Source: Musa acuminata AAA Group (taxonomy: Eukaryota; Streptophyta; Magnoliopsida; Zingiberales; Musaceae). From it: a stretch of DNA of 64,000 nucleotides. The notes below the pieces were generated by a model that was not told where the DNA came from, did no database searches, and saw nothing but the letters and a program-made list of their open reading frames with translations. Positions 14,744 to 25,820 of the stretch are shown piece by piece (within the stretch, counting starts at the first letter, position 1; each line of letters starts with the position of its first letter). Location: the NCBI RefSeq assembly GCF_036884655.1, contig NC_088339.1, forward strand, positions 30,217,001 through 30,281,000, written 5' to 3'. The position numbers and the translations under genes were made by a program.

Positions 14744-14780
14744 ATTGGTTGTACACCACGTGTCCCACTTGTCGACCAAT
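14744..14780. promoter_or_regulatory. G-box/CCAAT cluster in a GC-rich island
   Basis: The island contains ATTGG (14744-14748), a G-box-type CCACGTGTC (14757-14765) and CCAAT (14776-14780) within 40 bp. The surrounding 0.5 kb is much richer in GC than the spacer on either side. This combination is common in plant promoters, but no confident gene starts next to it on either strand, so its function is unknown. Confidence 0.3.
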
Positions 14781-15087
14781 AGAAAGACCAAATTTGCTGT
14801 TCGCTACGGAAGCGAACACAGGAACCGTAGCATCTCGGAGGGAATGTTGTGGAGGTCAGTTTCACGTTGTCACCTTCTAAGAATAGAAAATTCGGGATGA
14901 GATCACGATACCAACAGGCACTGGACCACGGCACCCCACCCCGCCGAACAGAGTTCAGAGTCAGATCTCAGTAGATAAGGGGAAGACGACAAGGTCATTT
15001 GGTAGTGTTGAAGTGGAATAGCACTATGACGGAAGTTGCATCTCGTCCTCAGCAACATCTCTACTCATTAAGAGAAGAACAAGGGCT

Positions 15088-15207
15088 TTAATCTAAACAG
15101 TGATGCTCTAGTTCTGTAATAAACTTGATGAAGGATGTCACAGCAGCCACACCCTGTTCAAAGAGATTGGCTTGTTGAGCGTGTAGAAATAACTCCAGGA
15201 AACCCAT
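15088..15207 (-). CDS. Possible small protein or last exon (39 codons), unknown
   Basis: On the minus strand an ATG at 15207 opens a 39-codon frame ending at TAA. It reads MGFLELFLHAQQ... then FEQGVAAVTSFIKFITELE, an amphipathic, helix-like composition unusual for random AT-rich DNA. It lies 0.3 kb from the GC-rich island at 14.5-14.95 kb, but downstream of its own start, so the island would not be its promoter. I do not recognise a family. It could be a terminal exon of an unannotated gene or chance. Confidence 0.22.
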   Translation of the reverse strand: MGFLELFLHAQQANLFEQGVAAVTSFIKFITELEHHCLD

Positions 15208-17241
15208 ATTAGTTGCTAGCAGTAGGATATTTAGCAACATCCTTAAACAAGGCCTAAGATCATCACATATGCTCCAGAATTCACCTTACATGACAAAACA
15301 TCTCCCCCATCTTTTTCAGGGGCCAAACTAATACTTTGAGACCAATGATCACAACACAATAATCTATCTACCAGGTTATTAACCTGCAATGGCTTTTTAT
15401 ACCCTACAGGGGCCAACCTCACTGCAGGCCCATTATGACCTGCTGACATATTACCAATGCAGCCCATCATCAACCTCACATCAATTCCAGTGGTTGGTTT
15501 AGATATCAAGGCTTTGGATCTGAATTCCATTAGGTGGTGTTTAAATATTTATATTTAAATAACACATTACAAGCTTGCAGTCACAGAATAATAGATATTT
15601 TGGGTGACTAAAGACTTGGCAGCAAAAGAAATTTACAGCATGGCCTTTAGTCACCACTAATTTGATGCAAGTTACACATCAAGTTTTTACCCCTCATTCA
15701 GTTCTTATTTTATATAGTTGATGGGCATTGATTTGTCAGTAAATATTAACAAGTAGGAATGCTGATCAATGTTCCCTTTGTAAATAATTCACTGATGTAG
15801 ATTGTATCATGAATATATGTTGAATTAGATTGAAACACCTTGTTATCCAACCAACAGGCAAGGGAAAAATAAAAGAAAGAGCTCAAGTACATGATTGCTG
15901 GGCCTAACACTTGTCTCCATATAATTATTATAAGCAACATTATGACATCACAATCCTGCATTGTTGATACTTTATTAAAAGAAGGTATGGACTAAGATAT
16001 CCATGTACATGTTTAAAGTGGCATGTCTTTTTTGACTCTTCTCTGGATGAGCTCTGATGTAGATGGAATCCTTTAGATATGACAAAACATGGAGGAGAAA
16101 TTGATTAAAGATTGTGGCATTGCAAGTCAACCTTCTATAGCCATTGTCTTGTAGGGAATAAAAAGCTGTCTTCTCCGATGCAATGATATGTAAAATTACT
16201 CATATAAAGCTTAACTAATATAAACTTAACATTGGGTAGGTGTATTTATATCTTTTGAACACAGAAGCACACTATATATGTATGTAAAGTTAAAATATCC
16301 GCAATGCTCTTCTTGATGCTTCTACTGTGTGTTATATATAGTCCAGCCCTGTTGCAGATTTACAAGGATATTCCATTGGTTTTCTTCCCCTCCTTCTACA
16401 TAAACACTTCAGTTACTCCACTTGTAGGAATCCAGCTCCTTTTAGCTTGAAGTTGGTGCTTCACAATCTACCTTATTTTTAGATCCTGGCATTCAATCTC
16501 CACTGTTTGATCAAATTTCTATACCAAATGATGCACAGAAAGAGGTGAACTTGTAGTCTTCCAAGATTCATAGCCTTTCTCAATCAGAAAGGTGGCATGT
16601 CTTTATCCTAAACTACTCTATTCCATAAGATGACTCGTAATTGTCAATGTGTTCCACTGAAATTATAGTAACGAAAAAAAGTCCTGCTTGTTGTTATTAT
16701 TTCTTAGTGGTCGTAACATCATACTCAATATATGTGAACTTTTGATATCAGTCTTCAGAGACCAATTGCTTGCTTGGTTCTAGATGTAGCTACTGTCATT
16801 GACCATGCCATCCCAGGGTTCATCTGAAAAGTATATTCTGAAAAGAAAAAAGCTTTCATGCTCCAATGATCGTCCCAAGGAGTTTTCAGATATTGGCACT
16901 GAAAAGAACACCTCACCAAACTGTGGAACTTTGAGAATTTGATATCAAGCTACTGATGGGAGGTAGTGAGCTATGAACAAGAACGAGTTTGAAGCTGGAT
17001 GGGTGCCCCAACTAATCTGCCATCGCAAGGGTTGAATACTTAGCAAACTCATGCAGTAGTCATCATTGGATTTGGTAGGATGTTGACAGACAAAATGCTA
17101 CTATTGGCCAGCACAAGGTTTTACTGATCAGCCTTCTTTTACCACCTTAGGAGTCTCCTTTCCTGACCTCACCAGTTGCTTAGCTGCTTCTGAGCAGCTG
17201 CAGGCAACGCACCACCTCATCTAGCCTGAGTCCCTCCTCTC

Positions 17242-17248
17242 TTTATAA
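17242..17248 (+). promoter_or_regulatory. TATA box of the small gene at 17297
   Basis: TTTATAA lies 55 bp upstream of the ATG at 17297, after a pyrimidine-rich CCCTCCTCTC stretch. The spacing allows a short 5' leader of roughly 25 bp. Confidence 0.6.
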
Positions 17249-17296
17249 GCCAACCCTCCCAAACTCCCAAGGCTAGTAGTAGACAAGGAAGCATCA

Positions 17297-17539
17297 ATGG
17301 AGGGTCTCATCCCAATCATCTACAAAGCTATAAGCCAGTATGCAAATGGAGGACAAGATCATCTACAGGCCTCATGGTTCCATGAATCACCTTCTGCTTA
17401 CTACATCCAACTGCCCGGCGACCCCAGCAGATTCAGGTCATCAGATGCCCAATCCTTCTCTTCCTCGGCCTTACCTCTGCCTGCTTCGACTTCAACGAAG
17501 TCTCCCCTCCGGCGAACCACCTCGCGTCGGCTGGCCTGA
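17297..17539 (+). CDS. Small plant-specific protein of unknown function (MEGLIP-type)
   Basis: An uninterrupted frame of 80 codons starts MEGLIPIIYKAISQY and continues with WFHESPSAYYIQLPGD and a Ser-rich stretch (SSDAQSFSSSALPLP), ending in a basic tail (RRTTSRRLA). From memory, short plant proteins beginning MEGLIP...YKAI occur widely and have no assigned biochemistry; they are often stress-responsive. No signal peptide or membrane segment is visible. The TATA box 55 bp upstream supports a real promoter. A second open frame overlaps it on the same strand but lacks the family start. Function is unknown. Confidence 0.6.
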   Translation: MEGLIPIIYKAISQYANGGQDHLQASWFHESPSAYYIQLPGDPSRFRSSDAQSFSSSALPLPASTSTKSPLRRTTSRRLA

Positions 17540-19653
17540 TGATCACAAAGGTGATCGACGCCAACCTGGCTTTCTTGGTGCAAACAAGAGTCCGCGTCGG
17601 TGATCACGGGCCTCTGTTTTCTTCCTGCAATAAGGCACAAACATGCTAAGTCAGCATACGTGTGGATGTTCCGGCGATAGAAATATAAGTGTGATATATG
17701 GCAGTCTGTAATTACTGAATTTTACAGAGTAAGTATGATCTGCTGCTACTATTTTTCATGTGTTAGAATTAAGACTTGCAGTTTCAATCCGTAGGATTAG
17801 GAATAATCAGCTTTTCAGGTAAGACAGATTTTGGCAAGGAGGAGAATTCTGTCTACCATCCTTCTCTCAATCGTCGGATTCGATCATTAACGATAAATAA
17901 GCAAGCATATTGTAGGATTAGAGACGAATTCATATGATCAAGATTCAGAACTCTGCCCAGGTTCCAAATTGCCAAGTGTTTTATGGCTAATACAAGGTCG
18001 AGAACTCCATATTGCATTCGTTACTCTCCTCTTGCGAGATCAGACTGTAGAGCAACCAATATGGTGGTCTGGTCCTCGTTCAGAATAAAGACCTCCATTA
18101 ATTAGCAGAACCTGTAGATTTAGCTACTCTGTTTCACCATTGAAGATCCAAGAAATGATCATCATGCATCCTCGGTGCAAGAAAGTCACGATATGCAGGG
18201 TATACCAACTTCTCCAAGAATTCCGTGCTCGTTTCAGATGCATTAGGCCATCTAGTTTGCTAGGAACGAAATCCCTCCGTGTTCGAAGCTCTAACTCTTG
18301 TCATCAGTGTGTCGATCTCCGCTCCGATAGACCATACGGTGGTATGCCGAAACTGTCTGTGAACAGAACACATAGATGCCGCAAGAATCCTTCTTTTGTA
18401 GGCAGGAGATACAGAATGCAGTGGATTCAAATGCCAGGTAAATTGGAAGACTATCTATCTGCCGACCAAAGCGCCCATAGACCATGAAAGGCCTCCTTCT
18501 AATGGTCAGATCAACACTACCAAGAAAGAAGGCTACATTTTGTGAACGGGAAACTAATGAAAAGCACATAGGGGCAGTGATGACTGCTAGTTAGCTTCAT
18601 TTCAGAAAAGAAAGAAAAAATACGCTGATCGATTACCTGTGCAATTTGTGGTAAGTTCATAGCTTAAATGATTGACACGCAACGGGGACAAGAGCTCATA
18701 GCTTAATCACGCAGCGAGCCCAGACAGATCCTGCAACATCATGCACCACCGCACGGAATGCACAACCAGAGTGCAGGAATTACAACGCCATTACCTTGCC
18801 ATTGGGACCATAGTCTTAGTGGTGGTCTTGGGTTTGTTGCAAGGGATGGTAATGCCATTATAATTTTTCTTGATAGTAGTAGGTATGTGGCCAAAAGGAA
18901 TAACTTTATTGTAAGTTTGCTACGATTTTTGGTGCAATACAAAATGTAATGCAACGTGGGGTCCTTTATTCATAAATGTTAGAGTTAAATTAAGTATTAA
19001 TTTATGAGATGATTGTGTAGAATTAAGGATCATTTTTCAATCATAAGGATGTACATTAAACATTCGAACATCATGATTATAGAACGAATTTGTTGTTACG
19101 ATGGTTGCTCGATTGATACATCAGATTGATTGGGTGTCCAGGGTGATATTGAGTGACACTAATATATAAAAGTGATTCGATGAATATATCGAGCTGATAA
19201 AATGCTCGGCATGAGATGACATCTCATTGGGTCATTCCCATATCAGATTTTTTTTAAACTATATTATAATATAAGTTTTGGGATTCATACTTTTCTGATA
19301 TATTATTTTCTTGAAAAAAAAAAAAACTTTCTCATTCGCTATGGTATAACGACAAAAAAGGAAGAATCATATAAAATAAGATTTATGTTTTTTGCCCCAT
19401 TGTTGCAGATAAGGAAGCTTGGGAAGTCCTGAGAAGAGCCAATCAGAGCTGATATGCTAGTAAAGAATGACAACTTTTGGGAAAGTACATGGAAAGTTGA
19501 CTTGGTTCAAGCCTTATTTAACGAAAGAGGATTACTTATTCTTTCATCAAACGTACAGAACTATTAACCACCACACAACATTAAACGTAACGCGTAAGCG
19601 CCAAGATGAACTACCATCATGTCTGTACGTAGGTTGTTGTGCCCTGTAGATCC
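17540..19653. other. Intergenic spacer with a possible receptor-kinase 3' relic
   Basis: No gene is recognised between the small gene and malectin copy A. The last 300 bp (from about 19350) are shared with the sequence before copy C (from about 26840), so they belong to a duplicated block. A separate relic is noted at 18736-18815. Confidence 0.5.
18736..18815 (-). pseudogene. Relic resembling the 3' end of receptor-kinase copies D and E
   Basis: The segment shares CATCxTGCACCACC, GGAATGCACA and CTTGCCATTGG-ACCA, in order, with the DNA at the 3' ends of gene D (about 30884-30970) and gene E (about 40630-40660). It sits 0.9 kb downstream of malectin-only copy A on the same strand. This would fit loss of the LRR-kinase part of an ancestral full gene by an internal deletion. 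The similarity is short and was judged by eye. Confidence 0.35.
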
Positions 19654-21161
19654 CTATTGCAGTGGAAGGACACTGTAGACCTCTATCGCATTGAGGATGG
19701 GAGGAAAGCTCGAGCCACTAGTGCTGTTTAAGGTAAAATTGTAGGTGACCTCCGTCCCGAGGGCAGACGTGACGCTCAGGCTTATATGAGTTGACAGGAG
19801 ATACTCCGGTTTGAAGCTGCTCACTTTGAGTTCGTCGTTCACGAGCACATCAAACGTTCTATTCTCGGTCTGGCTGAGGGCGTCAAACTCCGCGAAGTGC
19901 ATGTAGACGTAGTAGACGACTCCGGTGTCCGCTCGGAAGTAGAACTTCAAATAAGTGTCATCTGCCGGCGTCACGGCGGTGGCCATTACAACAGCAGGCA
20001 CTTGGAAGGCATCGCCTGGGCTCGTCTGAATCGGCAGCGAGGAATTTATGTCGGCCCATACAGTTGGTGTAATGTAGAGCTGCCAGATGCGATCATAGGC
20101 ATCATCGGGATACCTATATGTTTGCAAACACAAACAGTTCACTAAGAACATAAATAATATATATACATCTGACTCGAGCAATCCAACGATACACGCCTTG
20201 AGAGAGATAGAGAGGGATAAGTCAGCTAACAGAGAGAGCTACGGCTAATTCTGAAGAACGAGGAGGACCAAAGGAGAGACGAGGCAAAATAACCTTAGAG
20301 ACTCTTTATTAGAAAGGACTTGAAGATCAAGCGCCCAAATAACTAAGGTCATAGTTTCTTATAAGATTTCATTGCCTTAATTTAATTATATATGTTCCTC
20401 ATAGAACAATCAGGAGCTTACCTTATGTCTTGAGCAGCATCTCCCGTATTAACCCTAGCGTATAGCACCAGGGAGTTGGTCTGATTTACATCTTTGTAAA
20501 CATCTGTGCTACCAATATGTCTCAACTCAAGCGCAGAAATAAAAGGAGTACCAGAATTAATGTTGACCAAACACACCGAGAAAGAAATGTCCTGAGCAAC
20601 AGTGATAATCTCCCTCCATATTGGATCCGATGGCTCAGTAATATTCACTAGTTGCCAAAAGTTCATTCCAAGATGGAGTTCGAATGCAACCGAGGTCAGT
20701 CCATCATAATTGCCATGAAAGAACAAACCTCGGATCAGGTATTTATCTCCTTGGATTATTCCGTCGATGGTGTAGCAATTGCGATCTCCATCTGGGAAGG
20801 CTCGAAGCGTCTCGGCCTGCACTGGAATAGCTGTTTCTAAGGACGTCTTGTTGATTTTGTAGTTTACCCCCGAGTCGATATATTCCGCGTCTGGTTCGTA
20901 TGTGATTCCCGTGACGGTATCATTGTAACTCGTAGATCCATCCATGCCACAGTCTATGCTCACAAAACCTGTAGAAAGAATAATACAGAAATATTAAGAT
21001 GATTTACCTATAAAAGTCTACTGTGCTTTGATGTAAAGTTGGGAGGATGGGAACACTTGCTGCTCACCTTGTTGGGCATTAACCTGCAGAGCTACCGCCA
21101 AGAAACCTAGAAAAATAAGAGACCTCATCTTGTGTACTGGCTTGCAGGAGTAACCAGCCAT
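19654..21161 (-). CDS. Malectin-like receptor copy A: secreted ectodomain only
   Basis: Three exons (21161-21068, 20968-20422, 20113-19654; 1101 nt) give 366 residues. An N-terminal signal peptide contains [20 protein letters not shown]; the inner Met12 may be the true start because it is common to all copies of the cluster. The rest is a complete malectin-like domain ([47 protein letters not shown]) with many N-glycosylation sites. In full receptors the next exons encode WQGDPC, LRRs, a membrane helix and a kinase. Here the frame ends LPLQ-stop, and no such exons follow. Relative to D, a small rearrangement just after NAIEVY created the stop, and C shares it. The family senses wall or pathogen signals at the plasma membrane. 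A soluble ectodomain could act as a decoy or co-receptor, or simply be decaying. Confidence 0.8.
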
Positions 21162-21178
21162 GGTTCGAGCTGTGTCTA

Positions 21179-21188
21179 CTTATAGATA
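21179..21188 (-). promoter_or_regulatory. TATA box of copy A
   Basis: On the minus strand CTATCTATAAG lies about 20-30 bp upstream of the ATG at 21161. Copy C has CTATCTATAAATAG at the matching place, so the element survives in both duplicates. Confidence 0.5.
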
Positions 21189-22128
21189 GGGTGACTCACT
21201 TGCTGCGAAACTTCTGATGTATAAACATCAGAATGCGACTGCCACAAAAACATGAGAGTGCAAGCACAGGCTACCGTTCAAAGAAAGAGAACCCGTCAAC
21301 AGTCTCTCCAACCACCCCCACCCATGATTAAGAAACGTCCTTCTTTCCACCTGAAGAGCTTGATGATATCTTGCTTTTGTAGCGCCCTGTAACAGTGCGT
21401 TAAATGGCACCAAATGAGTGCTTTCGAGTGGCGTACTTCTCTATACTTCTCATTGTTTGTTCCGACTTAAAACTTCGATCATACTGATATAAGCATCCTT
21501 GTTTCTCTTCCAAGTTGGAAGATCCATCGACCGGAGACACCATGTGATTGATAGAATGTAGGAATTAGGACATCTTTCCTTTTTTTCAAGAACCAAGAGG
21601 ATATCTCAGCATAGAGAATTTACTGTATTCATGAGCTATACATTATATCAGTGCAAGAGTAACCAAAATCCAGAACCATGGAATTGATCAACAACTTTGA
21701 TTCAGTATGCTATATTTCTTTTATTGGAATTTAATTCCAAAGCTTGAATATACTGCCGTTTCAAGCTTTCAACTACACATGACTATTGGCTTTATAATTT
21801 ACTTTTAACTTTTTTAATCTGACTTTTGTCAGAAAATATTTTCTCTGGTAGAGACTAATAATACTTATTTGATTCAGTAAATGAATTGAGGATGGCTTAT
21901 AGAAATCAATATTTTTGTTAGTCGTTGTAGTTATTAGACGATCTTGTATACCATTCGCCTCTCACTAGGGATTCGCGTATATAATTTCCTCTTAATTTGG
22001 GTGTATGATGACAAGATCATTAAGATGAGAAGGATGGAGGAAGAAGACATTTCATGTGATCATACAGAAAAGATGTTTGATAATTATGTGCAAAAAAAAA
22101 AAATTATTTAATAATATCTTCAAAAGAG

Positions 22129-22129
<1 letters not shown>

Positions 22130-22167
<38 letters not shown>
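22130..22167. repeat. (AT)n microsatellite
   Basis: An uninterrupted run of about 18 AT dinucleotides, located upstream of copy A near the end of the block shared with the region upstream of copy C. Confidence 0.95.
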
Positions 22168-22169
<2 letters not shown>

Positions 22170-22499
22170 ATTACTGGTGGACGATAGATACCATTACTGG
22201 GCTGCTAGTTTAGTCCACGGTGAAAACTATTCAACACTAATTTGGAAATTGGGTGTCGTAGAGAGATCGGGGCTTTTCCACCACATTTACACGATCAAAA
22301 TCTAAATTTGGAGTCTCCTAGTTGACTCATATGATATTCCAAGATTTATGAATAGATCGTGTTAGGACATTATAAAATATCATCCTCAGAAGAGATATGA
22401 TTTCAAAAAAGATGAGAAAGACACTCCGTCATTTTATTTAGAAGATATGTATTCACTGAAAAACCAACAAAGAAAAATACTACTCTAAATCGTTATCAT

Positions 22500-23810
22500 T
22501 TACCTGATCTTTGAAACAGTGGCTTTTTCCACAGCTTTATATCCATGTCAATCTTTATGGGAGGATATAGAGATTTAATCGGGGCTTTCAAATATTTGTA
22601 ATAATACTTTTAGAAAAAAAATAAATCTAAAAATTTAATGATCTAATGCGGAGCAAGCCCAATAAATTTATGCAGTTATAACAATTCCTATTATTATTTT
22701 TAGTATAATTATCAGACATTAAATGCATCATCAATCAATGACTCATCGTTCCAAGGGACTAATTTCATCACTGTAAAACGAAAAAACTTGTGGGGGTTTA
22801 TTGACTATAAAAGAATATAAATAGAAATATACTCAAAATCACTTTCATTGACTTGACCCACTTACTTTGACTATTCTATGAAAAAATAATCAAAGAAAAA
22901 AAAACCACTTAAATCACTATCATGTACTTAATGTTTGAAAGAAGTCAAGAAATTTATCAACAAAAGACATCACTTTAATGAATTTTGATAAATATTTAAA
23001 ATATCACACATATTGCTAGAAATGATATATGGAGTGGTTGTTTCCATAGCTTACATCCACATCAATCATTAACCAAAGGATGTAAAGATTTAGATAGAAT
23101 TTGAAATAGTCATAGCGTGTTCGTGTAAAAGGGGAAAATTTATGAAGGTTCATTGACTATAGAAAAATATAAAGAGAAATATACTCAAAATCACTATCAT
23201 TAACTTGACCCACTTACTTTGTCTATTCTACGAAAGAATATACTTAATGTTCGAAAGAAGTCAAGAAATTTACCAACAAAAACATCACTTTAATGATTTT
23301 TGATAAATATTTAAAATATCACACGTTGTTTTCATAGCTTACATCCACATCAATCATTAACCAAAGGATGTAGAGATTTAGATAGAGTTTGAAATATTCA
23401 TAGCATATGTTGTATCACAAACCAAACCGTGTCATGAATCATTAACAGAAGGATTAATTTCGCCGTGTAAAATGGGAAAACTTGTGGACGTGTAGAAAAA
23501 TTTAAAAAGAAATATCATTGACTCGACCCACTTTCTTTGTCTATTCTATAAAAGAATAACCAAAGAAAAAAATCCACTTAAATCACTTTCATTTCACTTT
23601 CGTTTACTTGATCAAACGAATGTACACAATGTTCCAAAGAAATTTATCAGATGTCACTTTTATGATTTTTGATAAATATTTGAAATGTCACACACGTTGT
23701 TGGAAGATGTACATGCAGTGGTTGTTTTCATAGCTTACATCCACATCAATTATTAACCAAAAGATGTAAAGATTTAAAGAGAGTTTGAAATAGTCGTAAC
23801 CATGCCAAAA
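22500..23810. repeat. Diverged tandem repeat, unit about 300-400 bp
   Basis: Three or more units are recognisable. Each contains GAAATATACTCAAAATCAC or a variant, TTGACTTGACCCACTTAC, TTGTCTATTCTA and a GATGTxxAGATTTA block preceded by CACATCAATCATTAACC. Matching blocks begin near 22790, 23130 and 23480, and an older one lies near 22540. A shorter version with about two units lies at 38.5-39.4 kb upstream of gene D, so the array predates that duplication. No coding capacity. Confidence 0.7.
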
Positions 23811-24091
23811 GTTCATCCTTAGGTATGAAGTTTGCATATGCTCACCATCACATGGATTGAATTATTGGACTCAATATTCCAACCTACTAATTAACTTTAT
23901 TTTTTGAGATTGTAAGACCAACGACCTACGTATGCTAAAAGAAATAACGCAAATGTAATTGTAATGATTATATTATGTATATATTATTATTATTAATTTA
24001 GATTTAAGTATATTGGATCAATCAAGGAGATATATTGACCCATCAACTTGGATCGATCTAGAAGGGATCATGTATTTCTTAGAACTTTTAA

Positions 24092-24366
24092 CTAATATTT
24101 ACGTGATTGAATTACGCTATAATTTGGGTTGTGAAAATGTGACAATATTTGTATTATGATATTGTTATTTAGGACGTTCGCGGAGGGCAGAATAGAGTGA
24201 AATCTTTTACATAAAAAAGAAGAGTTTATTATAGAAAAGCAATGACGAGTGCCTCGACAACCGAAAGCTTGGCAAAGCAATTCTGCATGGAAGATTGGCA
24301 GCAAAAGAACACCATACATGTTTGTCGAAAAATACTCGTCCCTTATGTACTACTTTATAAGCAGAG
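24092..24366. repeat. Segmental duplicate of 39.66-39.93 kb
   Basis: The stretch from ATTACGCTATAATTTGGG through GGACGTTCGCGGAGGGCAG to TAAGCAGAGAACAC is almost the same as 39.66-39.93 kb. Both copies carry matching open but non-coding-looking frames on the minus strand. To the right the two copies diverge abruptly: here into an EIX2-like fragment, there into a LINE remnant. Confidence 0.85.
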
Positions 24367-24499
24367 AACACATATCTCGATGAACTAAGCTTTTGAGGTA
24401 AGAGAAGGAAGGTAGCATCGAAGAGGAATCCATATAAGTCCTACAAAAACTAGAATCATGTGACCTGCGTCTCATGAAAAGAAAATATACGCAATCATG

Positions 24500-24937
24500 T
24501 GTTTCTATTGAAAGTTGCATGATGTTGTTGTATTTGAGTTCACTTCCTTTTATGAAGAGCCACAAGTGATCTTCGAGGAGTAATGCATCAAAATAAATAC
24601 CTGGTTCCTGAAAGATGATTATTCGAGAGATCCACTGTCCGAAGAGATCTAAGATGAGATAATTGAGGAATGCTACCAGTAAAGACAGTCGAGTGTAGGT
24701 TGAGAGTTCTCGAGTATGGCAGGCTTTCTCCGATCCAATGTGGTATACTGTCGACAAAGGCGAAATCAAGAGTAACCAATTCGATAAAATTTCTAGAGGG
24801 ATTTGCCCCATAAAATTATTATAGTTCAGATGTAGTGGCTTTAGACTTTGTAAATTGTTGAGGGAGTCGAGAATTCCTCCTTGTAATTTGTTGCTTGATA
24901 AAACTAACATAACAAAAAGAGAAGGGGATGCCACCAC
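24500..24937 (-). pseudogene. EIX2-like LRR receptor-like protein fragment
   Basis: Broken LRR pieces appear in the order found in EIX2/Cf-type receptor-like proteins: LVLSSNKLQGGILDSLNNLQ and LHLNYNNFMGQIPLEI (24937-24788), then SIPHWIGESLPYSRTLNL and GSIPQLSHLRSLRTVDLSNN (24779-24588), then LFIKGSELKYNNIMQL further downstream in another frame. The last matches the linker before the final LRRs of that family. Frame changes and missing repeats make it non-functional. It belongs to a different receptor class from the neighbouring malectin kinases and was brought next to copy B by rearrangement. Confidence 0.7.
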
Positions 24938-24982
24938 TCGTATTATTCATAGACATATCAAACCATTGGAAGCTTGATGTGA

Positions 24983-25545
24983 TTAGGACTTCAAAATCAA
25001 GAATTTTGCATGATCACTGAACCAGTGAGGAACCAGGGAGTTGGTCTGATTCACATCCCTGAAAACATCTGTGCTACTAATTTGTCTCACCTCAAATGCA
25101 GAAACGAAAGGTGTACCAGAATTAGTGTTAACCAGACAAACCGAGAAATAATCCACCTGAGCGACAGTGATGATCTCGGCCTCAAGTAGATCTGAAGCAC
25201 CAGTAATATTCACTGATTGCCAAAAGTTCACCCCAAGACGAAGGTCAAATACAACCGGAGGCAGTCCATCGTAACTGCCATGTAACAACAAAGCTCGTAT
25301 GAGGTTCTTTTCTCCCTGCTTTATTCCGCAGATGGTGTAACAATTGCGAGATCGATTCGGGAAGCTTCGTAGTGTCTCGGCCTGCGCTGAAGCAGTAGTA
25401 GCTTCCATGCAAGTCTTTGAAATTTTGTGATTCGCTCCCGAGTCAGATGTATTTGGCGTCCGGTACGTATATGATGGCGGTGGCGGTGTCGTTGTAACTC
25501 GTATCTCCCTCCATGCCACAGTCTATGAAGTTTGTGGAATGATAC
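24983..25545 (-). pseudogene. Malectin-like receptor copy B, broken
   Basis: This segment aligns with exon 2 of genes D and E. It starts [14 protein letters not shown], and a one-base insertion near 25446 (within the codons matching KYIDSG) shifts the frame. Downstream the domain reads on ([60 protein letters not shown]). The exon's 3' end and splice donor are missing: about 60 bp present in D (34921-34975) are deleted here. Exon 1 with the signal peptide is also missing, removed by a deletion that ends at a GA repeat. Exons 3 to 13 are absent. Intron-1 and promoter sequence like that of D survives upstream (25.6-26.3 kb). Confidence 0.85.
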
Positions 25546-25774
25546 ATAGAAGATTAGGATGACCCTTCTGCAAGATGACACGCACAAATCGAGAAATGAT
25601 CCTAATTTTTTTTAAAGCAAAAGCTAGAAAACAATTACAAAATTTGATCTTCTATTCATATAGAGAAGTTAAAAGGTTTTGACTTTTTCAATCACACAAA
25701 TATCTCATTTTGTTTTGAGTTGTTATCAGTGCATATTCTTTTTTAATGTCCAAAATACTCTCAAAAGTTGCCAA

Positions 25775-25777
<3 letters not shown>

Positions 25778-25819
<42 letters not shown>
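25778..25819. repeat. (AG)n microsatellite at a deletion junction
   Basis: About 20 AG units. The left flank matches intron 1 of gene D (GTTGCCAAATAGA...) and the right flank matches DNA upstream of gene D beyond its own GA repeat (TTAAATACATA...). The repeat therefore marks where exon 1 of copy B was lost. Related GA tracts lie upstream of D (36233-36254) and E (45716-45736). Confidence 0.85.

Positions 25820-25820
<1 letters not shown>

Larger units (their letters stand above)
12026..17240. other. Upstream region of the LHW-like gene and long intergenic spacer
   Basis: About 12.03-13.0 kb is moderately GC-rich and must hold the promoter and leader of the LHW-like gene; no TATA box was placed. 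From 13.3 to 14.4 kb the DNA is very AT-rich and includes a short TA microsatellite near 14034-14053. The 14.47-14.95 kb stretch is GC-rich and promoter-like (separate entry). From 15.2 to 17.2 kb I see no convincing gene apart from a possible 39-codon frame. Confidence 0.5.

Noticed and set aside
14497..14934. 145-codon minus-strand frame in the GC-rich island
   Set aside because: No recognisable domain, composition typical of a chance frame in GC-rich promoter-like DNA, and no upstream promoter feature.
24092..24319. 75-codon frame duplicated at 39.67-39.96 kb
   Set aside because: Conserved only because the whole block was duplicated; no domain, no start context, and the frames differ in length.
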